Of a stretch of DNA of 64,000 nucleotides, positions 26,586 through 34,797 are shown piece after piece (position 1 is the stretch's first letter; each line of letters opens with the position of its first letter). The translations under genes and the position numbers were made by a program. The stretch lies in contig JAPPGB010000032.1 in NCBI GenBank assembly GCA_028821475.1, positions 97,841 through 161,840 of the forward strand. The letters run 5' to 3'. Below the pieces are notes generated by a model. The model worked only from the letters and a program-made list of their open reading frames with translations. It was not told the origin of the DNA and did no database searches. The DNA is from Spirochaetaceae bacterium (GTDB lineage Bacteria > Spirochaetota > Spirochaetia > SZUA-6 > Bin103).

Positions 26586-27044
26586 CTACTTGGTCCCATA
26601 AGGAGTAAGTAGTCGGCCGCCATTGAAGTGGATCAGATGTGACGGTTCGTCCGCTACCCACACCGTGGTGTGCCATGCGATGTCTGCGAGATACCGGGCG
26701 ATCGCGGCGCGGGTGGGGAACGCTGTCACGTAGACGATGCCGGCCTGGGCTTCGGCGAAGAGCTCGGTCAACTCGGCATGGCGCTGGTGGTCGATGGGGC
26801 CGTGGCTGGTTACCGCGTCGACCAGTATCAGCCATCCTCGCTCCGCATTGTGGAGCACGACATCCGGCATCTTTCCTTGAGAGTCGACCGGCACATCCAA
26901 TGCGGCGAGCCGGTCGCTGTCGAAGTGTGTCCCCTTGTCGGCGGTGTCTCCGACGAAGACAAGCGTGCTGCGCGGGACGAATCGAGATGCGAAGTCTTCG
27001 GTAATGGCGCGGATCAGGTCGTTGGATTCTCCGGGACCTGTCAC
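26586..27044 (-). pseudogene. C-terminal half of BsuBI/PstI-type restriction endonuclease
   Basis: About 152 residues match the catalytic C-terminal domain of the BsuBI/PstI restriction endonuclease family: LVFVGDTADKG, MPDVVLHN, a WLILVDAVTSHGPID strand with catalytic acids, VYVTAFPTRAAIARYLADI and a final HFNGGRLLTPY. Family members are roughly 300 residues and cut CTGCAG; the N-terminal DNA-binding domain is missing because the sulfatase gene ends at 27041 where it should begin. A GTG at 27044 overlapping the sulfatase stop could start a short product, but a nuclease is unlikely. Confidence 0.8.
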
Positions 27045-28486
27045 TTGTTGCGCCACCAGGGGCTTGGGGGGGCGTGGTTGGACTCGAAGGCGGGGGAGCC
27101 GTCGTTCCAGGAGCGGCCGACGGGGCGCAACTGGCCGCCGCCGCTGACCGGCAGAGAACGGCCGTTCTTGTCCGCGGATACCTGCTTGATGAACCAGTCT
27201 TCGAGCAGGCCGCGCAGTTCTTCGATGCGCGGCTGCTGGCCGGTGTCGTCGATGCGGTTGGTGCGCTCGCCGGGATCGTTTACCAGGTCGTACAACTCGT
27301 TGGGGGCGGCCGGGAGCGTTGCGACGGGGTAGCGGTGCACGTACTTCCACTCGGCGGTGCGGATCATCCGGGTAGCGCCGTACTCGTCGTAGATCACGAC
27401 GTGGTCGTGCGCCGGTGCGTCACCGCCTTGCAGGAGGCCGGCGAAGGAGCGCCCGGGGCGACCGCGGTGCAGGACCTTGGGGAAGTCGACGCCGGCATAG
27501 TCCAGCAGGGTGGGCATGAAGTCGACTGCGCTGCACATCCGGCCGGTGGCGCGCCCCTGGGGGATGCGGCCCGGCTGGCTGGCCAGGAACGGTACCTTGA
27601 TCGAGTTTTCGTACATGTTGAGCGGCAAGGTGCCGTTGCCCTTGCCCCAGAAGCCGTGGTGGCCGCAACTGAAGCCGTTGTCGCTGGTGAACACCACCAG
27701 CGTGTCGTCGCGGATGCCATGGTGTTCCAGCCGGTCGAGGATGCGACCCACGTCCAGGTCCATGGCGGTGACGGCGGCGAAGTAGCCCTTGAGCATTTCG
27801 CGGTTGCCGAGGCACTTCCGGGACAGCCAGTGGGCCCACGGATGCAGCTTTTCCTGCGGGCAAGAATCGAACGGGCAGTCGTCGTAGCTGTCGACGATGT
27901 CCTGCGGATGGCCGGTCCACGGGCTGTGCGGGGCGGTGTAGTGCACGCTCAGGTAGAACGGCGCTGCGTCGCCGGCGCGGCGGTCGATGAACTCCAGGGC
28001 GTCGTCGGTGATCACGTTGGTAACGTAGCCGGGGGCGTTGAACAGCTCGCCGTCGCGGATCATCGGTGCGTCTTTGTACTCGCCGCCGCCCTTCTCGTGC
28101 ACGAACCAGTGGCTGAAGCCGTGCTGCGGCAGGGCGCTGTTGCCGAGGTGCCACTTGCCGCTGATGCCGCAGGTCCAGCCCGCCTGTGCCAGCAGGTCGG
28201 TGTAGGCGGTCTGACCCTCCAGGTAGGTGGCCGCGTCGGGGCCGTAGTTGCCGCCGCGGATCCAGTCGTGCACGCCGTGCCGGGACGGCATCTGCCCGGT
28301 GAGAAACGACGCCCGGCTCGCCGAGCACACCGGCGAGGCGCAGAAGAAGTTGTCGAAGCGCAGGCCGGTGGCGGCGATGCGGTCGATGTTGGGCGTGCGC
28401 ATCTCCCGGTTGCCGTAGCAGCCGGCGGCCCACGGGCCCTGGTCGTCGGTGAGGATGAAGACGATGTTGGGACGTGCGGATGCCAT
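27041..28486 (-). CDS. Sulfatase (type I, formylglycine-dependent)
   Basis: A 481-residue alkaline-phosphatase-superfamily sulfatase. The metal site begins IVFILTDDQG; the formylglycine motif is CSASRASFLTG, with Ala instead of the usual Pro; GKWHLG and FTSDNG complete the site. No signal peptide is seen. ATG 28486 (MASARPNIV) starts the homology, although the frame is open to 29920. It would hydrolyse a sulfate ester, likely on a carbohydrate, and needs a maturase not found here. Its 3' end abuts the nuclease fragment. Confidence 0.92.
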   Translation of the reverse strand: MASARPNIVFILTDDQGPWAAGCYGNREMRTPNIDRIAATGLRFDNFFCASPVCSASRASFLTGQMPSRHGVHDWIRGGNYGPDAATYLEGQTAYTDLLAQAGWTCGISGKWHLGNSALPQHGFSHWFVHEKGGGEYKDAPMIRDGELFNAPGYVTNVITDDALEFIDRRAGDAAPFYLSVHYTAPHSPWTGHPQDIVDSYDDCPFDSCPQEKLHPWAHWLSRKCLGNREMLKGYFAAVTAMDLDVGRILDRLEHHGIRDDTLVVFTSDNGFSCGHHGFWGKGNGTLPLNMYENSIKVPFLASQPGRIPQGRATGRMCSAVDFMPTLLDYAGVDFPKVLHRGRPGRSFAGLLQGGDAPAHDHVVIYDEYGATRMIRTAEWKYVHRYPVATLPAAPNELYDLVNDPGERTNRIDDTGQQPRIEELRGLLEDWFIKQVSADKNGRSLPVSGGGQLRPVGRSWNDGSPAFESNHAPPSPWWRNK

Positions 28487-28551
28487 GGTGCCCCACCTTA
28501 CCCTGCCGGGCCAGCCGACCCAAGCACCGGACACGGTGATGCAGGCAGGGC

Positions 28552-29913
28552 TCACAGATAGCGGAACAGCGGCGGGAACAGGACGACCACCAGGGCGGCC
28601 CATACGCCGTACACCGGCAGGTAGGCGGTCTGCCAGCGGGCCACGGCGGCAAAGGAACCGGTGCCGGCCAGAAACCGGACGTGCAGCCACGCGGTCCCGG
28701 CGAGATGGGCCAGCAGCAGCAGGTTCACGCCCAATGCCGCGACCTTGTTGGCGCTGAAGCCGAACTCGCCGATACGCGCCGCGACCGCGGCCAACGCCGC
28801 GAGGTCGGCAACGAGAGCGGCCACGGCAAGCACCAGCCTGAGCGTGTCGGACACGCCCAGCGGCGCCTCCGGGTCGCGTGCGGAGATCGCGTACAGCAGC
28901 ATGCCCACCACCAGCACCAGCAGCAGGTCGAAGGCGATCAGCACCTCGCGGTCCACGGCGATGCCCGCTCCGGTCCACACCATGACGGCGAGGAACGCCA
29001 CCAACAGGGCCGCGAACAGCGGCGAGAGAACTTGCGCCAGCAGCGGCGCCAGTTGCCCTGCCACGCCGTTCTTCCCTTCTGCCAGCCAGCCCGCGACGAT
29101 CACCGCGCCTGCCGCTCCGCACGGCAGCAGCCACTGCTCCAGAAAGCCGTCGATGCCAACTCCGACCGCCTCGAACAGGGCTGCCGTCAGCAGCGTCAGC
29201 ACGCCGCCGCCGAGGGCGAACAGGACGTAGTAGATCAACCACTCCCCGGAGAAGCGCACGAATTCCATGCGGCCTGAAGCGGTCCGCCAGCCGTTCCCGG
29301 CGTGCGCAAGCCCCACGACCAGCCACAGCGCAATGGGCAGGTGGGTCGCGGTGAGGTTCTCGGTGGCGCCGCCGGGCAGGAACGGAAAGACGTTGGCGAA
29401 CACGGCGCCGGCGGCGAACAACACCCCGATAGTTACGGACCGCGCCGGCGTCACCCCGTGCCGGCCCAGGAGCAGGGCGGCCAGCAGGGGGAGCACAAGC
29501 AGACCGAGGTTGCGCGCGTAGAAGCCGCCGGAAGCGGTGTCGAACTGCGCGCCGAACAGCGCCGGAGCCTTCACCGCCGCGGCGGCCGCCAACGCAAGGG
29601 CGGCGGCGAGCACCAGGTCGCCGCGCAGAGGCAGTTGGCCGATGCCGGCGACGGGGCGGGCAGCGAGCTGCCGCCACAGCCACCCGGCGTGTGCCTGGTT
29701 GAACTCGCGTGCCGCGGCGCTGAGGCCGGCGGTGCGCTTGACCGCGATCAGGAACGCCTCGTCCGAATCCAACCCCGCTGCTACTAGGCCGCTCACCTGT
29801 TCGCGCAGCGTGCGCTCCAAGCGGTCCTGGTCGCCGTCGCCGATGCCGTGGCCGCGCAAGCGCGCTCGCCACTCGGCAATCCGGGCGGACGGAATGTCGT
29901 CGGTTCTGCTCAT
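28552..29913 (-). CDS. Multi-pass membrane protein of unknown function
   Basis: About 453 residues. Residues 1-85 are soluble and charged, with a helical pattern (RLERTLREQVSGLVAAGLDSDEAF, shown here only as RLERTLREQV) similar to permease-prefix domains. The rest has about 10-11 hydrophobic helices with DUF4153-like features (RFSGEWLIYYVLFALGGGV). I cannot assign a function. ATG 29913 is the first Met matching the likely N-terminus. A TTGACT/TAGGTT promoter-like pair lies about 50 bases upstream. Confidence 0.65.
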   Translation of the reverse strand: MSRTDDIPSARIAEWRARLRGHGIGDGDQDRLERTLREQVSGLVAAGLDSDEAFLIAVKRTAGLSAAAREFNQAHAGWLWRQLAARPVAGIGQLPLRGDLVLAAALALAAAAAVKAPALFGAQFDTASGGFYARNLGLLVLPLLAALLLGRHGVTPARSVTIGVLFAAGAVFANVFPFLPGGATENLTATHLPIALWLVVGLAHAGNGWRTASGRMEFVRFSGEWLIYYVLFALGGGVLTLLTAALFEAVGVGIDGFLEQWLLPCGAAGAVIVAGWLAEGKNGVAGQLAPLLAQVLSPLFAALLVAFLAVMVWTGAGIAVDREVLIAFDLLLVLVVGMLLYAISARDPEAPLGVSDTLRLVLAVAALVADLAALAAVAARIGEFGFSANKVAALGVNLLLLAHLAGTAWLHVRFLAGTGSFAAVARWQTAYLPVYGVWAALVVVLFPPLFRYL

Positions 29914-29959
29914 GGTGCATCCGGCGCCGCTGCCCGGCATGTCCCGGCAGGGCGCGGGA

Positions 29960-29988
29960 AACCTATCAGTCTCGCACTATAGAGTCAA
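29960..29988 (-). promoter_or_regulatory. Possible sigma-70 promoter for the membrane protein gene
   Basis: On the minus strand TTGACT (29983-29988) and TAGGTT (29960-29965) are 17 bases apart in a locally AT-rich stretch upstream of the divergent genes. The -10 hexamer is weak. Confidence 0.35.
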
Positions 29989-30192
29989 GTACTTTGTAAA
30001 ATAGAGTATCGTGCGGGCCGCGTGCCGGCCATCATCGTCGTCCGCGGAGAGACTGCCGGATCGTTCCGGCGGTTCCGGCGCTTCCAGCGGTTCCGGCGCC
30101 ACGAGTTTGCGATCCGGCCGGCTTCGTGCGAGCATTCGACGGCAGGTCACCGGCATCGCGGGGTCCTGGATCGATCCGAGAGGAGGAACGCA

Positions 30193-30513
30193 ATGATCTA
30201 CGACATGAGGATTTATGACCTGCAGCCGGGCGCGGTGCCGCGCTACATGGACGCGGTTCGCGACATCGCCCTGAAGATCCGGGAGGACCACGGTGTGAAG
30301 CTCGCCGGCTGGTACTACACCGACATCGGGCCGCTCAACCGGATCGTGCACATATGGGCGTACCGGGACTATGCCCACTTTCAGGAAGCACGTGATGCGG
30401 TGCGCAACGACCCGCGCTGGACCGGCGAATACGTGCCGGCGGTGAGGGGACTGGCGGTCCGGCAGCAGGACATGATGATGCAGGCCGCCGACTTCTTCGC
30501 CGGCCCGGAGTAA
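30193..30513 (+). CDS. NIPSNAP-family dimeric alpha/beta-barrel protein
   Basis: A 106-residue protein of the NIPSNAP/dimeric alpha-beta barrel fold: opens MIYDMRIYDLQPGAVPRYM and has VHIWAYRDYAHFQEARDAV, both typical. These small proteins are often oxygenase-like or of unknown function. ATG 30193 is preceded by AGGAGGAACGCA, a strong ribosome site, which overrides a longer open frame from 30022. It converges with the next gene. Confidence 0.85.
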   Translation: MIYDMRIYDLQPGAVPRYMDAVRDIALKIREDHGVKLAGWYYTDIGPLNRIVHIWAYRDYAHFQEARDAVRNDPRWTGEYVPAVRGLAVRQQDMMMQAADFFAGPE

Positions 30514-30530
30514 GGCAGCGGTCCGCGCTG

Positions 30531-31250
30531 CTACTCGTCCTCTGGCGGCTGGGGGACGGTTGCGGTGGCGCTCGACGGTGAGCCGATCGAGTAATAGCCG
30601 TAGTGGCTGACGCGGGTGTACTGGTTGTTGCCGCCCCGAAAGAACAGTTCCCCGAACGCGTCGAGCGAGGCGCGCACCTGGGTTCCGGCAGGAAGCGCCC
30701 GGTCGAAGCCGACGGTCATGCTGCTCCCGCCCCCGAACGCCTGCTTGCGTACCGGATACTCCTTGGTACCGTCCGGCATCACCAGCGAGAAGTTGACCTC
30801 CACCGTGTACCGCCCGGTGTGTTGGCTGGGGGCTCCGGAGTCGCCGGCGAACTGCGCGAGGCTCGGTAGCGACGGGCTGAAGTTGACCGTCAGAGCAACA
30901 CCCACGGTCGTCCACTCACCCTGATAGGCCTTCCATTCGGCGGTCAGCCCGCCGACCGTGGCGGTGTGACTGCCCTTCGTCCATGCCGGCGCGCTCGGAC
31001 CACTGGACGGCGGCGCGATGCCGACCGGCGTGCTGCCGGCGGTCGGCTGCGTACCTTGCACCGGGTCGTGGTCACGCACCGCGACCGACGCGGTGTTCGG
31101 CGTGCCGATCGTGTAAGCGACCTCCAGGTCGCAACTCGCGAGCGTGGCCGTGATGGTGCGGTCCGTGGTGACGGTGTCGTCATTCACGGTGGTGATCAGG
31201 CCGGTGCTCGCGTCGAAGCCGTTGGCCGCGGCTATGCATATCGCGAGGTT
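30531..31250 (-). pseudogene. C-terminal remnant of a Calx-beta-type surface protein
   Basis: The stretch from about 31250 down to 30531 encodes a Gly/Ser/Thr/Pro-rich protein with a Calx-beta-like end (YTIGTPNTASVAVRDHD) and a beta-rich terminal domain. The frame is open upstream to 31802, but there it is the antisense of a LytTR gene and has biased composition. No start or signal peptide belongs to this part. The gene seems to have lost its 5' end at the junction with the LytTR gene. Function unknown. Confidence 0.5.
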
Positions 31251-32213
31251 GTGACGCCAGGCATGGCGGTATTGGTAGCCGGTATCTCGGTCGGATTGTT
31301 GGCGATCGTGTCGACGCTGGGGCCGATGGGAACCCTGGAAACGTTGACGCTTGTGCACAGATTCGCTTACTTCGGAGTTATTACCGTTTTTGCGGCTCCC
31401 ATCTGCTTCGCCGCGGGGTTCTTCTGCGTGTACGCGATGCGGAATCGCAGCGTATTCTCCGCCACGCTTGCGCTCGCCCTGATGTGCGCGGTCGTAGCCG
31501 CGCCGTGTTCGGCCCTGGCCATGGTTCTCTACCGAGTTTTTCATGACGGCGCGCACCCGACGGTGAGCTTCCTCGGCGTGTATTCCTTTGGCGTGCTTGT
31601 CTCCGGTGTCGGTACGGAGTTCGCATTCTACGTGTTGTGCCAGCGAGTGAGCCGAACGACTCGCGGCACTGGCGGAGCGGAGGCCGGCTCCCGGACTCCG
31701 CCCGTTGGTCCGCCCGAGTCCGAACCTGCGACGAGCGCGACGACGGTCCCCGGCAGTACCGCTTCGGAGGGAGGAGGCGGCACGGTGGGCGATCCGGCTC
31801 ATCTCCCCGAGGGCGCGAACGTATCGGACCTCACCGAAACCGGCGGCACGTCGGACCCGGCGGAGGATCCGAGTGACAGCGCGTCGGGCGAGACTCGCCG
31901 GCTCCGTCTACCGCCGGAGATCGGACGGGATATGGTGTACGCGCATGTCTCCGGGCACTACGTGGAGGTCGTGACCACTTCAGGAAAGGCAGTGGTGTAC
32001 ATGCGGCTGGCGGACGTGGTCGGAGCGCTGGACGGTCAAGGAATGCAGACGCACCGATCGTACTGGGCGGCATACCGGCACATCGTTCGGATGCACAGCG
32101 ATGGCCACCGCACCCTGCTCCATCTCACCGGCGGCCACCGGGTGCCGGTAGGCCGCTCGTTTCGCGACTCCGTGCGCGCCTGCCTGAAGCGGCGCCCTCC
32201 ACCGCAGGCATAG
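31251..32213 (+). CDS. Membrane-anchored LytTR transcriptional regulator
   Basis: About 320 residues. Four hydrophobic segments (roughly residues 5-25, 35-60, 70-95 and 105-130) precede a low-complexity Pro/Ser/Thr/Gly linker and a C-terminal LytTR DNA-binding domain (DMVYAHVSGHYVEVVTTSG, MQTHRSYWAAYRHI). It would bind DNA from the inner membrane. Starts at GTG 31251 or ATG 31263 are both possible. The N-terminus is unusually short before helix 1 and lies at the junction with the truncated opposing gene, so a few residues may be lost. Confidence 0.75.
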   Translation: MTPGMAVLVAGISVGLLAIVSTLGPMGTLETLTLVHRFAYFGVITVFAAPICFAAGFFCVYAMRNRSVFSATLALALMCAVVAAPCSALAMVLYRVFHDGAHPTVSFLGVYSFGVLVSGVGTEFAFYVLCQRVSRTTRGTGGAEAGSRTPPVGPPESEPATSATTVPGSTASEGGGGTVGDPAHLPEGANVSDLTETGGTSDPAEDPSDSASGETRRLRLPPEIGRDMVYAHVSGHYVEVVTTSGKAVVYMRLADVVGALDGQGMQTHRSYWAAYRHIVRMHSDGHRTLLHLTGGHRVPVGRSFRDSVRACLKRRPPPQA

Positions 32214-32241
32214 TTGCAACGGTCTCAGCAGGCGGAGAGGG

Positions 32242-33195
32242 TCATCTCTCGGCGGTCCCCCGTTCCGTTTCCGATTCGGCGGCCTTGAACAGCGCGGCGG
32301 CAAGCGATTCGATCCGGTCGCGCCAAGCGAGCTTGTCGAGCCACGCGGCGGGTGCGCCGGACATCCCCCACAACGCGCCGGCGAGCTGGCCGGTTACGGC
32401 GGCCACGGTATCGGCGTCGCCGGCGAGATTGGCGGCCAGAATCAGGGCCTCCTCGATCGACTCGGATCGGCCCACGCACCACAGCGCCGCCTCCTGCGTG
32501 TGCAGGACGTACCCCGACGACGAGATGGCGTCGCGCTCCTTGGCGCGCCACGATCCCGCCGCCACCGCGGCAATCGCCGCATCGCCGCGCCAGTCCCGGG
32601 TACGCAACACGGTCTCCTTCGGCGCCCCGCCGATCGCCTCGACCAGCAGTTCGGCGAACAGCGCGCACGCCTCCACCGCCTGAGGCGTGCCGTGCGTGGT
32701 GCGGCTCTGCAGGCGTGCGGCCTCGACCGCCCGTGCCGGGTCGCGCCACCAGCGGATCGCCACCGGCGACAGGCGCATCAGCGAGCCGTTGCCGGCGCTG
32801 TGCGGATCGGTACTGCCGCTCAGCGGCTCGCCGGTGGCCCGGAAGGAGCTGAGCGCCGCGGCCGTGGCGCCGCCGATGTCGAAGCACTCGCCGGTGGCCG
32901 AGTTATAGCCGTGCTCGTGCCACCGGCAGAAGCGCTCGATCAGGTCATGCACGTCCAGCCCGCCCGCCGCGAGCAGCGAGTCGGCCAGGCACAGCGCCAT
33001 GCTGGTGTCGTCGGTCCACTCGCCGGCTGCGAGGCCGAACGGCCCGCCTCCCACGATGTCGGTAACCTCAGGCTGCGTGTCGCGCCGCTCGAATTCCAGC
33101 GTAGTACCGAGCGCGTCCCCGAGTGCGAGCCCGATCAGCGCCCCCTTGGCGCGGTCCAGGACGCCCGCCGCACCGCCATTGACCGGCAATTGCAT
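32242..33195 (-). CDS. ADP-ribosylglycohydrolase family protein
   Basis: A 317-residue ARH/DraG-type hydrolase. Metal-binding motifs are visible: GLALGDALG near the N-terminus, GEWTDDTSMALCLADSL, SAGNGSLMRL and ANLAGDADTVAAVTGQLAGA. It would cleave ADP-ribose from proteins, nucleic acids or small molecules. It is a single gene facing away from hicBA. A specific target cannot be inferred. Confidence 0.93.
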   Translation of the reverse strand: MQLPVNGGAAGVLDRAKGALIGLALGDALGTTLEFERRDTQPEVTDIVGGGPFGLAAGEWTDDTSMALCLADSLLAAGGLDVHDLIERFCRWHEHGYNSATGECFDIGGATAAALSSFRATGEPLSGSTDPHSAGNGSLMRLSPVAIRWWRDPARAVEAARLQSRTTHGTPQAVEACALFAELLVEAIGGAPKETVLRTRDWRGDAAIAAVAAGSWRAKERDAISSSGYVLHTQEAALWCVGRSESIEEALILAANLAGDADTVAAVTGQLAGALWGMSGAPAAWLDKLAWRDRIESLAAALFKAAESETERGTAER

Positions 33196-33329
33196 GGCGC
33201 CACCGTAGCACGGCCTGCTCGTCGTGTTGACGCAAGACGCAAGCCGGCGTTCCTCTTGCCGCCTGCCCCCCTGCCGCGGCTTGCTCGCCCCAATGCGCCG
33301 AATCGTTTACCTTAGAATACGGCTGCGGC

Positions 33330-33545
33330 ATGAGTACCCAGAAGTTCACCATCGAAATAGAGCAGGAACAGGACCAACGCTGGATTGCCGAAGTTGTCGA
33401 GTTGCCGGGGGTGATGACCTACGGCAGCTCTCCAGATGACGCCAAGGCGAAGGTGCAAGCGCTTGCTCTCCGAGTCCTGGCCGACCGTCTGGAGCACGGT
33501 GAATCCGTTCCGGAGCTTCTCCACATCTCATTCGAAGCGGCGTGA
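33330..33545 (+). CDS. hicB: HicB-like antitoxin
   Basis: A 71-residue protein with the HicB-type partial RNase H fold: FTIEIEQEQDQRWIAEVVELPGVMTYG and a following helix (DDAKAKVQALALRVLADRL). It would bind and neutralise the HicA toxin. No ribbon-helix-helix or HTH tail follows, so it is a minimal HicB. Its stop overlaps the GTG of hicA by four bases. Confidence 0.85.
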   Translation: MSTQKFTIEIEQEQDQRWIAEVVELPGVMTYGSSPDDAKAKVQALALRVLADRLEHGESVPELLHISFEAA

Positions 33546-33754
33546 AGCGGTGGTCGAGCACACGTGCGCGGCAAGTTCTCGCGGCTCTGGTCAGCATCGG
33601 CTGGACCGTTAAGCGTCAATCAGGTTCCCATCGTACGCTCGCGAGACCGGGCTGGTCCAACTACGTGTTCGCGTTTCATGACAACGAGGAAATCGGACCG
33701 AGGATGCTAGCACGCATTGCGCGTCGGACTGGACTGACGCCGGAGGACCTGTGA
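33542..33754 (+). CDS. hicA: HicA-like toxin
   Basis: A 70-residue double-stranded RNA-binding-like mRNA interferase. It has SGSHRTLARPG with the catalytic His, and EIGPRMLARIARRTGLTPEDL, the typical HicA end. The order is antitoxin first. The pair looks intact and is the only complete small toxin-antitoxin unit in the window besides hipBA. Confidence 0.87.
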   Translation: MKRWSSTRARQVLAALVSIGWTVKRQSGSHRTLARPGWSNYVFAFHDNEEIGPRMLARIARRTGLTPEDL

Positions 33755-33926
33755 ACGAACAGCCGGCGACCGTTCGCTGTTCGCGGAAGGGAGTTCCACC
33801 AGCGGGTGACGCGCCGTGAAGAAGTTCGGCGACTCCTGATCGCCGCCACGCTCGGGATGCATCCCGGACGGCCTCCCTCCTGTCCGACCTCGACACGGGT
33901 GCGGGGGCAGGGTAGGTTTCACTCCC

Positions 33927-34763
33927 ATGTTGACAGCAGAGCAGGTCGAAGCCTATCGCGAGGACGGCTACCTCCGCGTCTCCAACATCTTCACGCCCGC
34001 GGAGTTGGAGGAGTTGGAACGGGAGATGGACTTCATCGTCGACGAGTGGTGGGGCGAGGACAGCATCGGCTGGAAGGGCCCCTGGCGAGACCACTACCTG
34101 CCCGCCGGCGAACAGGAGAACACGCGCGCCGTGTTCATCGGCAACCCGCAGTTCTACTCGGCGGCCTGGGGCCGGATCATCTTCCACCAGCGCCTCACCG
34201 AGTGCGTACGCGCCCTGGTGGGCCCCGCGGTGCAGTGGCACGGCACCATCCTGCACGCCAAGCCGCCCGAGCGCGGCACACCGTTTCCGATGCACCAGGA
34301 CTACCCGTTCTATCCCCACGACGGGCCCGACTTCGTCGATTGCCTGCTGCACCTGGACGACGCGCCGGAGGCCAGCGGCTGCCTGCAGGTGGTTCCGGGC
34401 AGCCACAAGGAGGGCCCCCTGGAGCACATCACCGGCGATCACACGCGGCCCTACCTGCCGCCCGAGAAGTACCATCCCGACAAGACGCCGTCGCTGACGG
34501 TGCCGGCCAAGGCCGGTGACGTGATCTTCTTCAGCTACCTGACCATCCACTGGTCCGACATGAACCGCTCGGGCGACTGGCGCCGCTCGGTGCGGATCGG
34601 CTACCACAACGCCGCCATGCGTCCGACCTTCGTGAAGCCGACCGATCCCTACAACAACCTGGTGGTGGCGGGGCTGAAGCGCCGCGGCAAGCAGCAGGGC
34701 TTGACCTACCGGGTGGTGGGCCAGGGCCAGGAGCGGCACCTGAAGCAGCCGGCGCGCACCTGA
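33927..34763 (+). CDS. Phytanoyl-CoA dioxygenase family protein
   Basis: A 278-residue Fe(II)/2-oxoglutarate-dependent oxygenase. It opens with YREDGYLRVSNIFTPAELE, has the HQD iron motif in FPMHQDYPFYPHDG, CLQVVPGSHKEG and a distal TIHWSDMNRSGDWRRSVRIGY (shown as IHWSDMN) with the second His and the Arg for 2-oxoglutarate. The substrate is unknown. It is followed 34 bases later by a sulfatase, as in several such clusters. Confidence 0.9.
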   Translation: MLTAEQVEAYREDGYLRVSNIFTPAELEELEREMDFIVDEWWGEDSIGWKGPWRDHYLPAGEQENTRAVFIGNPQFYSAAWGRIIFHQRLTECVRALVGPAVQWHGTILHAKPPERGTPFPMHQDYPFYPHDGPDFVDCLLHLDDAPEASGCLQVVPGSHKEGPLEHITGDHTRPYLPPEKYHPDKTPSLTVPAKAGDVIFFSYLTIHWSDMNRSGDWRRSVRIGYHNAAMRPTFVKPTDPYNNLVVAGLKRRGKQQGLTYRVVGQGQERHLKQPART

Positions 34764-34797
34764 GGCGCGGCGCATCCGCCGCTTGTCCGCGCCGCGC

